Source of the DNA: Marinobacter halotolerans
GTDB lineage: Bacteria; Pseudomonadota; Gammaproteobacteria; Pseudomonadales; Oleiphilaceae
DNA length: 64,000 bases
Assembly (NCBI RefSeq): GCF_008795985.1
Contig: NZ_VMHP01000001.1
Span: 496,001 to 560,000, forward strand
Direction: 5' to 3'
This document shows positions 42,982-53,340 of the stretch, one piece after another (positions within the stretch are counted from its first letter, which is position 1; each line of letters starts with the position of its first letter). The notes below the pieces were generated by a model. It did no database searches and had not been told where the DNA came from. It worked only from the letters and a program-made list of their open reading frames with translations. Made by a program: the position numbers and the translations under genes.

Positions 42982-44181
42982 ATGACTAAAGAGGGGCTAT
43001 CTGTGAGCAATAACCAATACTTCAACAATCGACGGCTAACGCTGATAACAACGGCGCCCGGCTTACTGGCCATTATGCTTGCACTGGCTTTTCTGCCTTT
43101 CTGGTGGGCAGGCATTCTGGTCGCTGCGGTCTTGGGCGCTGCCACTGCTACGTCAGTGAGCTTCGTCCGAGCTGAGGTCCGCCATCATTGTCAGCGCCTG
43201 CTGGCAGACCAGAATGCCCAGGCCAAGCAGCAGGCGCAGATCTGCGAATCCTACCGCGAAAGCCACCGGGAATTCGGCGAGAAATTGCTGCCAACCTGGG
43301 CTACCCACGTGGAAACCGTGCGCTATCAGACTGAGCGGGCGGTTACGGATCTGTCCGGCTGCTTCGTCAACCTGTCAACCGAGCTGAGGCTGTCGACTGA
43401 AATGGCAGCGGATGTTGCGGAATCACTGGAAGGCGGCATGGGAAGCGCATTTGGCCGCGCCGAGAACGATCTCCAATCAGTTGTAAACAGTCTCAAGAAC
43501 GCCCTCCGGGAACGGGACGGCCTGCTGAACCAGATAAACGGCCTGGATACCTTCGTGGACGAACTGGACAACATGGCCCAGGACGTTGCCACCATCGCCG
43601 GACAGACCAACCTGCTGGCACTGAATGCCGCCATCGAAGCTGCCCGGGCGGGCGAGCACGGTCGCGGCTTTGCTGTAGTAGCCGACGAAGTACGCAAACT
43701 CTCCCGCCTTTCCGCCGAAACCGGCGAACGCATCAGCACCAAAGTGAATTACATCGGCGATGCCATTCGCGCGGCAATCTCCGCCGCCCAGGACTCCCGG
43801 GGCAGAGACAGCAAGGCGGTGGAAACCTCCGAGCAGACCATCGGACAGGTGCTGTCGGATTTTCAGGGGCTGGGCGCGCGCCTGGTGGAGTCCGCCGAAT
43901 CCCTTCGCCAGACCAACTTAGGCATCCAGTCGGAAGTGGAAGACTCACTGGTTCAGCTTCAGTTCCAGGACCGTACCAGCCAGATGCTCAGCCACGTCAG
44001 CACCAGCATGGAAGGCATTGCCGAGCGCATGAGCGCCCCCGACGCACAGGCACTGGATGTGTCCTCCGTAATGCGTGATCTGGAAGCCTCCTACGCCATG
44101 GCTGAGGAACACACCAACCACGGTGGCGGCAAAAAGACCACCGCCGCACCGGTCGCAACAGGCGACATCACCTTTTTCTGA
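42982..44181 (+). CDS. Chemoreceptor-like MCP without a periplasmic sensor domain
   Basis: A 399-residue protein. Two closely spaced membrane segments (about 25-57) have almost no periplasmic loop between them, so sensing must occur in the membrane or cytoplasm. The signalling tip is complete ([35 protein letters not shown]). After it comes [14 protein letters not shown], and the protein ends in GDITFF, without a CheR-binding NWETF-type pentapeptide. It is first in the chemosensory operon, with AGGAAG just before the ATG. The position matches the McpA/CttP gene at the head of the Pseudomonas che2 cluster. Confidence 0.88.
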   Translation: MTKEGLSVSNNQYFNNRRLTLITTAPGLLAIMLALAFLPFWWAGILVAAVLGAATATSVSFVRAEVRHHCQRLLADQNAQAKQQAQICESYRESHREFGEKLLPTWATHVETVRYQTERAVTDLSGCFVNLSTELRLSTEMAADVAESLEGGMGSAFGRAENDLQSVVNSLKNALRERDGLLNQINGLDTFVDELDNMAQDVATIAGQTNLLALNAAIEAARAGEHGRGFAVVADEVRKLSRLSAETGERISTKVNYIGDAIRAAISAAQDSRGRDSKAVETSEQTIGQVLSDFQGLGARLVESAESLRQTNLGIQSEVEDSLVQLQFQDRTSQMLSHVSTSMEGIAERMSAPDAQALDVSSVMRDLEASYAMAEEHTNHGGGKKTTAAPVATGDITFF

Positions 44182-44204
44182 ACCAGCTATTGGATTGTGA
44201 CCAA

Positions 44205-44573
44205 ATGAGCAAAAGTATTCTGATCGTAGACGACTCCGCCTCCATCCGGCAGGTGGTATCCCTGACCCTGAAAGGCGCCGGTTTTGAGGTCATCGAAGCC
44301 TGTGACGGCCGCGATGCACTGAGCAAGCTGACCGGCCAGCGGGTCCACCTGATGATCTCGGACGTGAACATGCCGAACATGGACGGCCTCACCTTCCTGA
44401 AGGAGGTGAAAGCCCGCCCCGAATACAAGTTTACGCCGGTGATCATGCTGACCACCGAGTCCGCGGAAGACAAGAAAATGCAGGGCCAGGCGGGCGGCGC
44501 AAAAGCCTGGATGGTCAAACCTTTCCAGCCCCAGCAGATGCTGGCGGCGGTCAACAAACTGGTGGGCCCGTGA
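44205..44573 (+). CDS. cheY: CheY-like single-domain response regulator
   Basis: A 122-residue receiver domain from ATG 44205. Acidic pair D9/D10 (ILIVDDSASIRQ), phospho-acceptor Asp53 (LMISDVNMPNMDG), Thr in MLTTES and Lys105 in WMVKPF are all present. It should be phosphorylated by the CheA encoded two genes later. Its final bases overlap the STAS gene start (GTGA). Confidence 0.93.
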   Translation: MSKSILIVDDSASIRQVVSLTLKGAGFEVIEACDGRDALSKLTGQRVHLMISDVNMPNMDGLTFLKEVKARPEYKFTPVIMLTTESAEDKKMQGQAGGAKAWMVKPFQPQQMLAAVNKLVGP

Positions 44574-44860
44574 GCGCATTTATCGATTTCAGCGCCGAAA
44601 CCGGCTGCCTGGCCGTTCACGGCGAGCTGACCATTTACCAGGCCAATACCGCGTCGGAATACCTATGCAAGGCCTTCGGGTCCGGCGAATTACGCCACGT
44701 TGACCTGGCCGGTGTCACCGAACTGGACACCGCTGGCCTGCAGATCCTGCTGCTGGCCAGATCCCTTCGAACACCAGCCAATGTGCCGGTATCGCTGGTG
44801 AACCCCAGCGACGCAGTACGGGATGTGATGGAACTGGCTGGTCTGGAGCAAACGCAATGA
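44570..44860 (+). CDS. STAS-domain protein of the chemosensory operon
   Basis: A 96-residue anti-anti-sigma-like STAS domain, starting at GTG 44570 inside the cheY stop region. The conserved loop reads VTELDTAGLQILLLAR; where SpoIIAA has Asp-Ser at the phosphorylation site, this has Asp-Thr, still phosphorylatable. STAS proteins occur in some che clusters between cheY and cheA. It has no visible partner kinase or phosphatase here, so it may be an accessory input or output of CheA. It overlaps cheA by four bases. Confidence 0.87.
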   Translation: MSAFIDFSAETGCLAVHGELTIYQANTASEYLCKAFGSGELRHVDLAGVTELDTAGLQILLLARSLRTPANVPVSLVNPSDAVRDVMELAGLEQTQ

Positions 44861-46878
44861 ACATGGATCTCGCCCTTCAAACCTTTCTGGACGAAAGCCG
44901 CGAGCTGCTGTCCGACATGGAGCAGATTCTGCTGGATCTTGAGACCCGACCGGGCGAGACCGAACTACAGAACGCCCTGTTCCGGTGCGTGCATACGGTG
45001 AAAGGCTCTGCCGGCATGTTCGGACTGGACCATGTGGTGAACTTTACCCACGTGGTGGAAAACGTGCTGGACCGGTTACGCTCCGACGAAATCGCGCTGA
45101 ACCGGGATCTGGCCAACCTGCTTCTGCGCTGCCGGGACCACATCAGCCTGCTGGTGGAAGTGCCCGAGCCATCAGAAGCCGCACATCTTGACCCGGCCGG
45201 CGAATCACTGCTTGCGGAGTTGGTTCCCTACCAGTCCCCCTCTGCCACCCCGGTGACTCAATCCGCCCAGGATGCCACCGAAGTATCTGACGAAAGCGGC
45301 GTCTGGCGTATCCGTATGCAGATCCACATTGACGCCCTGCGCCATGGCATGGACCCGCTGGGCTTTATCCGTTTTCTCGGCACCCTGGGAGAACTGGAAC
45401 AGGTCACCCTGATTGATCAGGCATTACCGGCACTGGACGCATTCGACCCGGAGGCCTGTTACCTGGGGTTTGCTGTTTCCCTGCGCACATCTGCCAGCCG
45501 GGCCGCCATTGAGGATGTTTTCGAATTCGCCGGGGATCTCTACCAACTGGATATCGAGGCCCCTGGGCAGCCCGAAAAAAGCCCGATTCAGTCTCCGAAC
45601 CAAGACCAGGCTCAGACGGGCGAAGAAGAACCTGCTGACCCCACCGAAGGCCGTCGCAAGAAGGCCGTACAGCACCTGCGCATACAGGCAGACAAACTGG
45701 ACAAACTGATCAACCTGGTGGGCGAACTGGTGATCGCCTCCGCCTCCGTGTCTCTGGACGCCGAGCGTTCCGGCGATACCACCGCCCGCGAATCTGCTGC
45801 CAACCTCAACCTGCTGGTGGAGGAAATCCGCGACAGCTCGCTGGACCTGCGAATGGTGCCCATTGGTGAAACCTTCCAGCGCTTCCAGCGCGTAGTTCGG
45901 GACCTGTCCTCAGAGCTGGGCAAAGACATCGAGCTGATCATCACCGGTGCCGACACAGAGCTGGATAAAACCGTGGTTGAGAAAATCGCCGACCCCCTGA
46001 CCCATCTGGTTCGCAACGCCTGTGACCATGGCGTGGAAATGCCAGCGGCCAGGGCCGAAAAAGGCAAGGCTACCCGCGGTCGCGTTCACCTCAATGCTTA
46101 CCACGAGTCCGGCGCCATCGTGATCGAAGTCAGCGATGACGGCAGCGGCCTCAACCGCGACCGCATTCTGGCCAAGGCGGAGCAACGGGATCTGATCAAA
46201 GCAGATGCCAACCTGACCGACCAGGAAGTATTCAACCTGATTTTCGAGCCCGGTTTTTCCACGGTCGAACAGGTCACCAACCTTTCCGGCCGCGGCGTGG
46301 GCATGGATGTGGTGCGGCGCAATATTGAAAGTCTGCGGGGCATGGTGGAACTGGTCTCACCTGGTATCGCCGGCGGCACCACATTCCGCATCCGCCTGCC
46401 ACTGACCCTGGCCATCATCGACGGTTTCCTGGCCCGGGTGGGCGATGCCACCTACGTGGTGCCCCTGGAAATGGTGGTCGAATGCACCGAACTCAGCGCC
46501 GAGCAACAGAAAATCAGCGCCAACCAGGACTACATCAATCTGCGCCAGGAAGTGCTTCCGCTGATACGCCTGAGGGAACAGTTCCAGGTCGCGGGTGAGC
46601 TCCGGCGCCGCCAGAACATCATCGTGGTCCGCCACGGTGGCCAGAAAGCCGGGCTGATCGTGGACGAGCTGCTGGGCGAGCATCAAACCGTTATCAAACC
46701 TCTGAGCGGCATTTTTGCCCATCTCAAAGGCCTGTCCGGCTCCACCATTCTGGGGAGCGGTCAGGTTGCCCTGATTCTGGACGTACCCGCCCTGATCCAC
46801 CAGGTCGCCCAGAAAGAAGACGTCGCAAACCGCGGCACCAACCACAGCGCCCGGCCACGGCTTTCGGCGTCTAACTGA
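44857..46878 (+). CDS. cheA: Chemotaxis histidine kinase CheA
   Basis: A 673-residue kinase. The P1 histidine-phosphotransfer domain carries the phospho-His in RCVHTVKGSAGMFG near residue 47. A less conserved middle region (about 145-235) stands where P2 would be. The P3 dimerisation helices begin near LRIQADKLDKLINLVGELV. The P4 ATPase domain has DPLTHLVRNACDHGVE (N-box), DDGSGLNRD and GRGVGMDVV. The P5 CheW-like domain (YVVPLEMVVECTEL onward) couples it to receptors. ATGA overlap with the STAS gene shows tight co-translation. Confidence 0.95.
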   Translation: MNMDLALQTFLDESRELLSDMEQILLDLETRPGETELQNALFRCVHTVKGSAGMFGLDHVVNFTHVVENVLDRLRSDEIALNRDLANLLLRCRDHISLLVEVPEPSEAAHLDPAGESLLAELVPYQSPSATPVTQSAQDATEVSDESGVWRIRMQIHIDALRHGMDPLGFIRFLGTLGELEQVTLIDQALPALDAFDPEACYLGFAVSLRTSASRAAIEDVFEFAGDLYQLDIEAPGQPEKSPIQSPNQDQAQTGEEEPADPTEGRRKKAVQHLRIQADKLDKLINLVGELVIASASVSLDAERSGDTTARESAANLNLLVEEIRDSSLDLRMVPIGETFQRFQRVVRDLSSELGKDIELIITGADTELDKTVVEKIADPLTHLVRNACDHGVEMPAARAEKGKATRGRVHLNAYHESGAIVIEVSDDGSGLNRDRILAKAEQRDLIKADANLTDQEVFNLIFEPGFSTVEQVTNLSGRGVGMDVVRRNIESLRGMVELVSPGIAGGTTFRIRLPLTLAIIDGFLARVGDATYVVPLEMVVECTELSAEQQKISANQDYINLRQEVLPLIRLREQFQVAGELRRRQNIIVVRHGGQKAGLIVDELLGEHQTVIKPLSGIFAHLKGLSGSTILGSGQVALILDVPALIHQVAQKEDVANRGTNHSARPRLSASN

Positions 46879-46896
46879 TTATTATCGGAGAACACC

Positions 46897-48528
46897 ATGT
46901 TGAAAAATCTTAAAATCGGCACGCGTCTGGGCATCGCCTTCGCTGTGGTGCTGTTACTGCTGGGCGCAGTCGCCATTCTGTCGACCGAGCGCCTTCTGAC
47001 CATTGATGACAAAGTGAACACGCTGGCTGGCGAGAAAGCCGAGCGGCTGGAACTTTCCAACAACATCATCTACTTCGCCCAGAATGCTTCCCTGGCCTCT
47101 CTGGACCTGCTCCTGACCAACGACAATACGCCAAAAGCCGAAATCGACAGACTCTACAACCAGATTGCCGAGCGGGACCGGGAAATAAAGTCAACGCTTG
47201 ACCAGTTGAGAACCCTGATTGTTACGGAGGAAGACCGCGCAAACATTGAGGAAATCACTGAAAGTCGGCAGGCCTTCATCGAAAGCCGGGGGCGTGTCTT
47301 CGACATTCTTCAAACCGGCAACGAGCTGGCCGCCACCGAACTCTGGATGACGGAAACGCGTCACCGCCTGAATACCTATATGGAACATATCCAGCACTAT
47401 CTGGTTTATCAGGACGAACAGATTACGATAGCCAGCGAAGAGACCACGGAGATCGTAGAAACCGCACTGTCTGCCGTTGGCATCCTTTCCCTTCTGGCGG
47501 TCATCATCGGTGTTCTGTTCGCCTGGCTGATCACCCGAGGCATTGTTCGCCCCCTGGGCACTGCCGTTTCTGCCGCGCGCAGTCTGGCCGATGGCGACAT
47601 GACCGTTCGTATTGAGGCCGACAGCCGCGATGAAACCGGCCAGCTTCTGGCAGCCATGGGCGATATGGTCCGCAAGCTTTCCCAGGTGATCAGTGAAGTA
47701 CGCTCTGGCGCCGACAACCTGGCCTCCGCCTCGGAAGAGGTGAACGCCACCAGCCAGTCCCTCTCCCAGGCATCCAGCGAACAGGCCTCCAGCGTTGAGG
47801 AAACCTCTGCCTCCATGGAGCAGATGACAGCCTCCATCAGCCAGAACACTGAAAACGCCTCCATCACCGATGGCATGGCCAGCAAGGCCGCCAAGGAAGC
47901 CGCCGAAGGCGGTGAAGCCGTGGCGCAGACCGTAACTGCCATGAAGAGCATTGCCGCGAAGATTTCGATCATCGACGACATTGCCTACCAGACCAACCTG
48001 CTGGCCCTGAACGCCGCCATCGAGGCCGCCCGTGCCGGTGAACACGGTAAGGGCTTTGCAGTCGTTGCGGCAGAAGTCCGCAAGCTTGCCGAACGCAGCC
48101 AGGTCGCCGCGCAGGAGATCGGTGAAGTGGCCGGATCGTCAGTAAATCTGGCAGAACGCGCCGGCAAGCTGCTGGAAGAAATGGTGCCCTCCATCCAGAA
48201 AACCTCCGATCTGGTCCAGGAGATCGCCGCTGCCTCAAGCGAGCAGTCTGCCGGCGTAGAGCAGATCAACGGCGCCATGGAACAGCTGAACCAGATTACC
48301 CAGCAGAACGCGTCCGCCTCTGAAGAGCTGGCAGCCACGTCCGAGGAGATGTCGTCACAGGCAGAACAGTTGCAGCAGGCCATGGCGTTCTTCCGTGTCA
48401 ATGACAACGCCACTGCCCAGCCGCCCGTCAAACCGCGCCACGAAGTTGCACCGGCCAGGGGCCGTGAAGTAGTCAGGCCGGCCCGCGACAGCGAAGAGTT
48501 CGATGCGTCCGCCTATGTGCGGTTCTGA
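46897..48528 (+). CDS. Methyl-accepting chemotaxis protein with 4HB periplasmic domain
   Basis: A 543-residue receptor. The first membrane segment is at about 10-30 and a four-helix-bundle ligand domain at about 35-185. The second segment ([19 protein letters not shown]) is followed by a HAMP linker ([17 protein letters not shown]) and the cytoplasmic signalling hairpin with [24 protein letters not shown] lies nine bases before the ATG. It ends in DASAYVRF, with no NWETF-type tether for CheR. It is embedded between cheA and cheW, like Aer2/McpB in the che2 cluster but with a membrane sensor instead of PAS-haem domains. Confidence 0.93.
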   Translation: MLKNLKIGTRLGIAFAVVLLLLGAVAILSTERLLTIDDKVNTLAGEKAERLELSNNIIYFAQNASLASLDLLLTNDNTPKAEIDRLYNQIAERDREIKSTLDQLRTLIVTEEDRANIEEITESRQAFIESRGRVFDILQTGNELAATELWMTETRHRLNTYMEHIQHYLVYQDEQITIASEETTEIVETALSAVGILSLLAVIIGVLFAWLITRGIVRPLGTAVSAARSLADGDMTVRIEADSRDETGQLLAAMGDMVRKLSQVISEVRSGADNLASASEEVNATSQSLSQASSEQASSVEETSASMEQMTASISQNTENASITDGMASKAAKEAAEGGEAVAQTVTAMKSIAAKISIIDDIAYQTNLLALNAAIEAARAGEHGKGFAVVAAEVRKLAERSQVAAQEIGEVAGSSVNLAERAGKLLEEMVPSIQKTSDLVQEIAAASSEQSAGVEQINGAMEQLNQITQQNASASEELAATSEEMSSQAEQLQQAMAFFRVNDNATAQPPVKPRHEVAPARGREVVRPARDSEEFDASAYVRF

Positions 48529-48540
48529 TCAGGGGGCTTT

Positions 48541-49092
48541 ATGAGTCAGCCACAAAGAAGTGAAGAGGTTGTAAGGATTGTCGGTACCTCTGGGGACCAG
48601 AACCAGTACCTGACCTTTCAGATCGGCCGGGAAATGTTCGCGGTTGGCATCCTGCACATCCGCGAAATTATCGAGTACGGCAGCCTGACCACCGTACCCA
48701 TGATGCCGGATTTTGTGCGGGGCGTGATCAACCTTCGGGGCAGTGTGGTGCCGGTTATCGACCTGTCGGCACGGTTCGGCCGGGGTGAAAGCAACATCAA
48801 CCGGCGCAGCTGCGTGGTCATCCTCGAAGTCGAGAATGGCGTTGGTGGCGAAGAGCACCTGCAGGAAATTGGCGTGATTGTGGATTCGGTATCGGAAGTG
48901 CTTGAGATTCCGCCAGCGGACATTGAACCGGCACCGAGTTTTGGCGCCCGGATACGCGCGGATTTCATTGCCGGCATGGGCAAGGTGCAGGGCCAGTTCG
49001 TGATTCTGCTGAATATCCAGCAGGCACTGAACACCCGTGAAATGGCCGAACTGGCCGCTATTGCGGACAACAACGATGGCTACAACAGCTGA
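48541..49092 (+). CDS. cheW: Chemotaxis coupling protein CheW
   Basis: A 183-residue adaptor linking receptors to CheA. It shows the CheW pattern YLTFQIGREMFAVGILHIRE, MMPDFVRGVINLRGSVVPVI and GVIVDSVSEVLEIP. A CheR start codon lies inside its last 17 bases, so translation is likely coupled. The N-terminal 18 residues before the domain are polar. Confidence 0.94.
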   Translation: MSQPQRSEEVVRIVGTSGDQNQYLTFQIGREMFAVGILHIREIIEYGSLTTVPMMPDFVRGVINLRGSVVPVIDLSARFGRGESNINRRSCVVILEVENGVGGEEHLQEIGVIVDSVSEVLEIPPADIEPAPSFGARIRADFIAGMGKVQGQFVILLNIQQALNTREMAELAAIADNNDGYNS

Positions 49093-49918
49093 AGTAAAGC
49101 CTGCCTCTGCGGCGGGCTGTGCCCCGGTCCTCGGCGAAGCCGAGTTCCGGGAGTTCCAGCAGATGATCTTCGCGGTGGCGGGCATCCACATGCCCGCCAG
49201 CAAAAAAACCATGGTGGCCGGGCGTTTATCAAAGCGCCTGAAAGCCCTTCAATTGAACAGTTACGGCGCCTACTGGCAGCACCTGCGCCAGGACACCGCC
49301 GAAAAACAGACAGCGGTGGACCTGTTAACCACCAACGAAACCTATTTCTTCCGCGAGCCGCGGCATTTTGAATTCCTGCGGGACAAAGTTCTGCCCCAAC
49401 ATTCGCGACGTCGGCCCTTCCGGCTATGGAGTGCCGCCTGCTCCAGCGGAGAAGAGGCCTACAGCGCCGCCATGGTGCTGTCGGATGCTCTGGGGAAAAC
49501 GGGCTGGGAAGTCCTGGCCTCGGACATCAGCACCGAAGTGCTCGGACGCGCCAGTAAGGGCCGCTACCCCATGACCCGCACCGACAAGATCCCCCAGGAA
49601 TGTCTCAAGCGCTATTGTCTTAGGGGTATCGGGGAGGCCGAGGGCAGCCTGATGGTCGACCCTGCCCTCAGGGCCAGGGTGGATTTCCGGCAGGTAAACC
49701 TGAACATCCGGCTGCCGGATGTTGGGCTGTTTGACGTGATCTTTCTGCGCAACGTGATGATCTATTTCAACGCCGAAACAAAACGACAGGTGGTCAGCCG
49801 GCTGCGAAGCTGTCTTCAGCCAGGCGGCTATCTGATCATCGGCCATTCCGAAACACTCAATGGGTTCGACACGGGGCTGGATGTGGTCATGCCCTCTGTC
49901 TACCAGGCGGCAAAATGA
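49076..49918 (+). CDS. cheR: Chemoreceptor methyltransferase CheR
   Basis: A 280-residue SAM-dependent enzyme that methylates receptor glutamates. The start is set at ATG 49076, which overlaps cheW; longer starts lie deeper in cheW. Marks are LTTNETYFFREPRHFEFLRD, the SAM-binding RLWSAACSSGEEAYSAAMVL, DVIFLRNVMIYF and GGYLIIGHSE near the end. As neither receptor in the operon has a C-terminal pentapeptide tether, it must find its substrates directly. It overlaps cheD by four bases. Confidence 0.93.
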   Translation: MATTAEVKPASAAGCAPVLGEAEFREFQQMIFAVAGIHMPASKKTMVAGRLSKRLKALQLNSYGAYWQHLRQDTAEKQTAVDLLTTNETYFFREPRHFEFLRDKVLPQHSRRRPFRLWSAACSSGEEAYSAAMVLSDALGKTGWEVLASDISTEVLGRASKGRYPMTRTDKIPQECLKRYCLRGIGEAEGSLMVDPALRARVDFRQVNLNIRLPDVGLFDVIFLRNVMIYFNAETKRQVVSRLRSCLQPGGYLIIGHSETLNGFDTGLDVVMPSVYQAAK

Positions 49919-50439
49919 CAACGGCACTCGAATCAGGCATCGATATTTTCCTGCACCCCGGCGAGTGGTACTTCGGCGATCGGCATACGCGCATTTACAC
50001 CACCCTGGGGTCCTGTGTTGCCATTACCCTGTGGCATCCGCAGCTCAAGCTTGGGGCCATGTGCCACTACATGCTACCGGGTGACGCTCACCCTCATTCC
50101 GATGAGGCTCTGAATGCGCGCTACGGGGAAGACGCCATGCGGCTGATGGTCGCAGAAATCCGACGAATGGGTACACGCCCCGGCGACTACGAAGCCAAGC
50201 TTTTCGGCGGAGCAAGCATGTTCGATGTCGGGCCCGGCGGCGGCTCTGTGGCTCGTCGCAACATCCAGGCGGCAGAGGCCCTTATGCAACGATACGAACT
50301 GAAAACAGTCGCCCGCAGCCTTGGTGGCTGCGGGTATCGACAGCTGGTCTTCAATATTGCCAATGGCGACGTCTGGGTAAGACAGGGCGACGGCAGTGCC
50401 GACAGCAGGCAGGCTAATGGTTCCGGAGAAGTCGCATGA
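49915..50439 (+). CDS. cheD: Chemoreceptor glutamine deamidase CheD
   Basis: A 174-residue enzyme. The catalytic Cys is in [14 protein letters not shown] and the His in [10 protein letters not shown], with the Thr/Ser region [11 protein letters not shown]. It deamidates receptor Gln residues to make methylation sites, and in some bacteria assists CheC; no CheC is present here. It starts in an ATGA overlap with cheR and ends in another with cheB. Confidence 0.93.
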   Translation: MTTALESGIDIFLHPGEWYFGDRHTRIYTTLGSCVAITLWHPQLKLGAMCHYMLPGDAHPHSDEALNARYGEDAMRLMVAEIRRMGTRPGDYEAKLFGGASMFDVGPGGGSVARRNIQAAEALMQRYELKTVARSLGGCGYRQLVFNIANGDVWVRQGDGSADSRQANGSGEVA

Positions 50440-51509
50440 CTACCCCTGTGAGCGTTTTTATCGTCGACGATTCCGCCGTCGTCCGGCAGGTGCTGACACA
50501 AATGCTGGGAGCAGACCCGGGCATTCGCATTGCCGGCTCCGCCCCTGACCCGATTTTTGCCCTGCAGAAAATGCAGCGGGACTGGCCGGATGTCATTGTG
50601 CTGGATGTGGAAATGCCCCGCATGGATGGCATTACCTTCCTGCGCAAGTTGATGCAGGAACGCCCGACGCCGGTCGTTATCTGCTCAACACTGACGGAAA
50701 AAGGGGCGGACACCACGCTACAGGCTCTGTCAGCCGGGGCCGTGGATATCATCACCAAACCCAAAGTGGGCCTGAAGGATTTTCTGCAATCCGGCAGCCA
50801 GCACATGCTTCAGGTAGTCAAGGCAGCGGCCCGCGCCAGCCTGGGACCTGTTCGCGCCCCCAGGGCTGCCCCACCGGCGGAACGCAGGCCGGTTGCCCCT
50901 GCGGCAATGAGCCAGACGACAGACCAGGTGGTAGCACTGGGTACCTCGACCGGCGGCACCCATGCGCTGGAAGCAGTCTTGACGCGCATGCCGGCCGACT
51001 GCCCCGGTATCGTGGTGGTGCAGCATATGCCCGAGAAGTTCACAGCAGCTTTCGCGAACCGACTCAACCAGCTGTGTCGCTGTGAAGTGCGCGAGGCGGC
51101 AGATGGAGACCGGGTTATTCCAGGTCTGGTATTGATCGCCCCCGGTGGCAGACATATGCAGCTCAGAAGGAGTGGTGCCCAGTACCGGGTTAGCGTTGCC
51201 GATGGCCCGCCGGTCAACCGACACAAGCCCTCGGTAGATGTGTTATTCCGTTCCGTGGCTCAGGTAGCCGGGCGAAACGCCCTTGGCATCATCATGACCG
51301 GCATGGGTGATGACGGTGCCAACGGTCTTCTGGCAATGCGTCAGGCTGGTGCCCATACCATTGCCCAGGATCGTGACACTTGTGTGGTATTCGGCATGCC
51401 GCGGGAAGCGATTGAACGAGGAGCGGCCGTCGAAATTCTCCCTCTGGGCATTATGGCTGAGGCCATCACAGGCAGCCGGGCCGGAAAACGAAATGCCGCA
51501 GAAGCCTGA
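50436..51509 (+). CDS. cheB: Chemoreceptor methylesterase/glutaminase CheB
   Basis: A 357-residue response regulator-esterase. The receiver has [13 protein letters not shown] and the phospho-Asp in [13 protein letters not shown]; Lys is in IITKPK. The esterase domain has the catalytic Ser in [12 protein letters not shown], His in VQHMPEKFT and Asp in [11 protein letters not shown]. It removes receptor methyl groups for adaptation. It is the last gene of the tightly overlapped chemosensory operon; a 70-base gap separates it from the kinase gene that follows. Confidence 0.95.
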   Translation: MTTPVSVFIVDDSAVVRQVLTQMLGADPGIRIAGSAPDPIFALQKMQRDWPDVIVLDVEMPRMDGITFLRKLMQERPTPVVICSTLTEKGADTTLQALSAGAVDIITKPKVGLKDFLQSGSQHMLQVVKAAARASLGPVRAPRAAPPAERRPVAPAAMSQTTDQVVALGTSTGGTHALEAVLTRMPADCPGIVVVQHMPEKFTAAFANRLNQLCRCEVREAADGDRVIPGLVLIAPGGRHMQLRRSGAQYRVSVADGPPVNRHKPSVDVLFRSVAQVAGRNALGIIMTGMGDDGANGLLAMRQAGAHTIAQDRDTCVVFGMPREAIERGAAVEILPLGIMAEAITGSRAGKRNAAEA

Positions 51510-51579
51510 CGGCCTTCAAGACATTGCATAGCATGCTACAGTAAAACATGGATGCTGAATAAACCTAAAAGAGCTGCCA

Positions 51580-53340
51580 ATGGTACTTCCAATCGATACG
51601 ATCCCCGGCGCCATGCTAAGGGTCGATCCAGCGGGCGGGATATGCGAACTGAACCAGGCCGCCCAGAAACTGGATAGCGGTCTGGCGAAGGATGAAAACC
51701 TCTTCGACTGGATCAGTGAAAACTCTCGGGAGAACCTGAAATTCTGCCTTCACTCAGAAAACCATAACCCTGACCATTCCCGCGAGTTCGAAGCCAGCAT
51801 TGGTACGCGCCGCTTCCGCTTTGCCATTGCAGGCGAGACCTGCCCCGACCATTCCCGGTTTGTTCAGATAACGGACATCACCGAGTACCGGGCCCTTTCC
51901 GAACGTGTCGCCATGAACGAGCAGCGTTACCGTTCACTGTTTACCGAAAACCCGGATGCAGTTTGCAGTCTCGATCTGAACGGGCGCCTGGTGGAAACCA
52001 ACCACTGCACAGACCACCTGACCGGCTTCGGCAAGGAACAGCTCTGCAATGCGCCCTGGGAATCGCTGGTGGATCAGGCGGATCGCGACGCGGCAAGACT
52101 CTGTTTCGACGCCGCCCTGGCTGGCAGGCCCTGCAGTTATCGATGCACGGTAATCGGCCGCAACGGCCGTCGTTCCATAGCTGAAGTAACCTATATCCCC
52201 ACGCTTGCCGATGGCGAAGTGGTGGGGGTTTTCGGCATTGCCCGGGATAAAACCGAACGTCACCGGCTGGAAGAAAGCCGGCGTTTACTGGAAGCCTGTA
52301 TGGCGCAGATTCAGGACGTGATAATCATCACCGAAACAGAACCCCTGGATGAGCCGGGTCCGCCAATCATTTATGTAAACGATGGCGTAGAGCGGATGAC
52401 CGGCTTTCGGCCAGACGAGATTCTGGGCAAAACCCCACGTATGTTCCAGGGCCCGGAAACAGACGCCAGGGCACTGGAAAGAATCAGGAAAGCACTTGAA
52501 GCCCGGAAACCGGTCAAGGACGTACTGGTCAACTACTGCAAGGATGGCGAACCCTTCTGGAATGAAATTGAAATTGTGCCCATTCCTGCTGCTGGCAAAG
52601 CGGGCAAAGCCTATTTTGCCTCAGTGCAGCGAGACATCACCCAGAGCATGCAGCGAGAGTCGGAGCTACGACGCTCCCGCGAAGAGTTGCGTCGACTCAG
52701 CCAGGCCCAGGAGCAGATACTGGAACAGGAAAGACGTCGCATTGCCCGCGACCTGCACGACGAACTGGGCCAGACACTCACAGCATTAAAGCTGAGCCTG
52801 GGGATGGCACTGGACGACATGAACGAACTGCTACCCGACCATGTTCGTCGGCTGGAAAAGATCGTCGGGCACGTGGACGAGGCGGTTGAGAAAGTGAGGG
52901 ATATTTCCGCCAACCTCCGCCCTGCCATGCTGGACGATCTGGGTTTTGAAGCAGCGGCCGAATGGTTTCTTAACGAATGCGAGAGTCGCACCGGCCTCGG
53001 TCTTCAGTGGAACTCCGAGCCATCGGGGGAAAGTGTATTGAAAGGCGACGTTGCAACCGCCCTGTTCCGGATACTGCAGGAATGCATGACCAACATCAGC
53101 CGCCACTCGGACGCATCGTCTGTGTGTGTTGACTACCGTGAATCGGACGAAAGAGTGACTCTGGACGTTCGGGATAACGGTGCAGGCTTTGACCCGGGCA
53201 AGGTTCGCAAGTCAGGCTTTGGCCTGGTAGGGATGCGCGAGCGCGTCGCCATGATGGGTGGAGATCTGACCGTTGAATCGGCCATTGGCAAAGGGGTTCA
53301 CATCAGCGTGATGCTGCCCCGTGAGGAGGTTACCCAATGA
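51580..53340 (+). CDS. Cytoplasmic multi-PAS histidine kinase with a LOV-like PAS lacking the cysteine
   Basis: A 586-residue soluble kinase. Three PAS domains occupy about 5-105, 112-225 and 240-355. The third is LOV-like: GKTPRMFQGPETD at 283-295 and NYCKDGEPFWNEIEIVPI at 318-335. LOV photoreceptors have NCRF at the first of these and use its Cys to bind flavin; here the Cys position is Pro286. The phospho-acceptor is His393 in RIARDLHDELGQTLTALK (HisKA_3), with N-box LFRILQECMTNISRHS and G-box GFGLVGMRERV after it. The partner regulator starts in its last four bases. Redox or ligand sensing is possible. Confidence 0.92.
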   Translation: MVLPIDTIPGAMLRVDPAGGICELNQAAQKLDSGLAKDENLFDWISENSRENLKFCLHSENHNPDHSREFEASIGTRRFRFAIAGETCPDHSRFVQITDITEYRALSERVAMNEQRYRSLFTENPDAVCSLDLNGRLVETNHCTDHLTGFGKEQLCNAPWESLVDQADRDAARLCFDAALAGRPCSYRCTVIGRNGRRSIAEVTYIPTLADGEVVGVFGIARDKTERHRLEESRRLLEACMAQIQDVIIITETEPLDEPGPPIIYVNDGVERMTGFRPDEILGKTPRMFQGPETDARALERIRKALEARKPVKDVLVNYCKDGEPFWNEIEIVPIPAAGKAGKAYFASVQRDITQSMQRESELRRSREELRRLSQAQEQILEQERRRIARDLHDELGQTLTALKLSLGMALDDMNELLPDHVRRLEKIVGHVDEAVEKVRDISANLRPAMLDDLGFEAAAEWFLNECESRTGLGLQWNSEPSGESVLKGDVATALFRILQECMTNISRHSDASSVCVDYRESDERVTLDVRDNGAGFDPGKVRKSGFGLVGMRERVAMMGGDLTVESAIGKGVHISVMLPREEVTQ

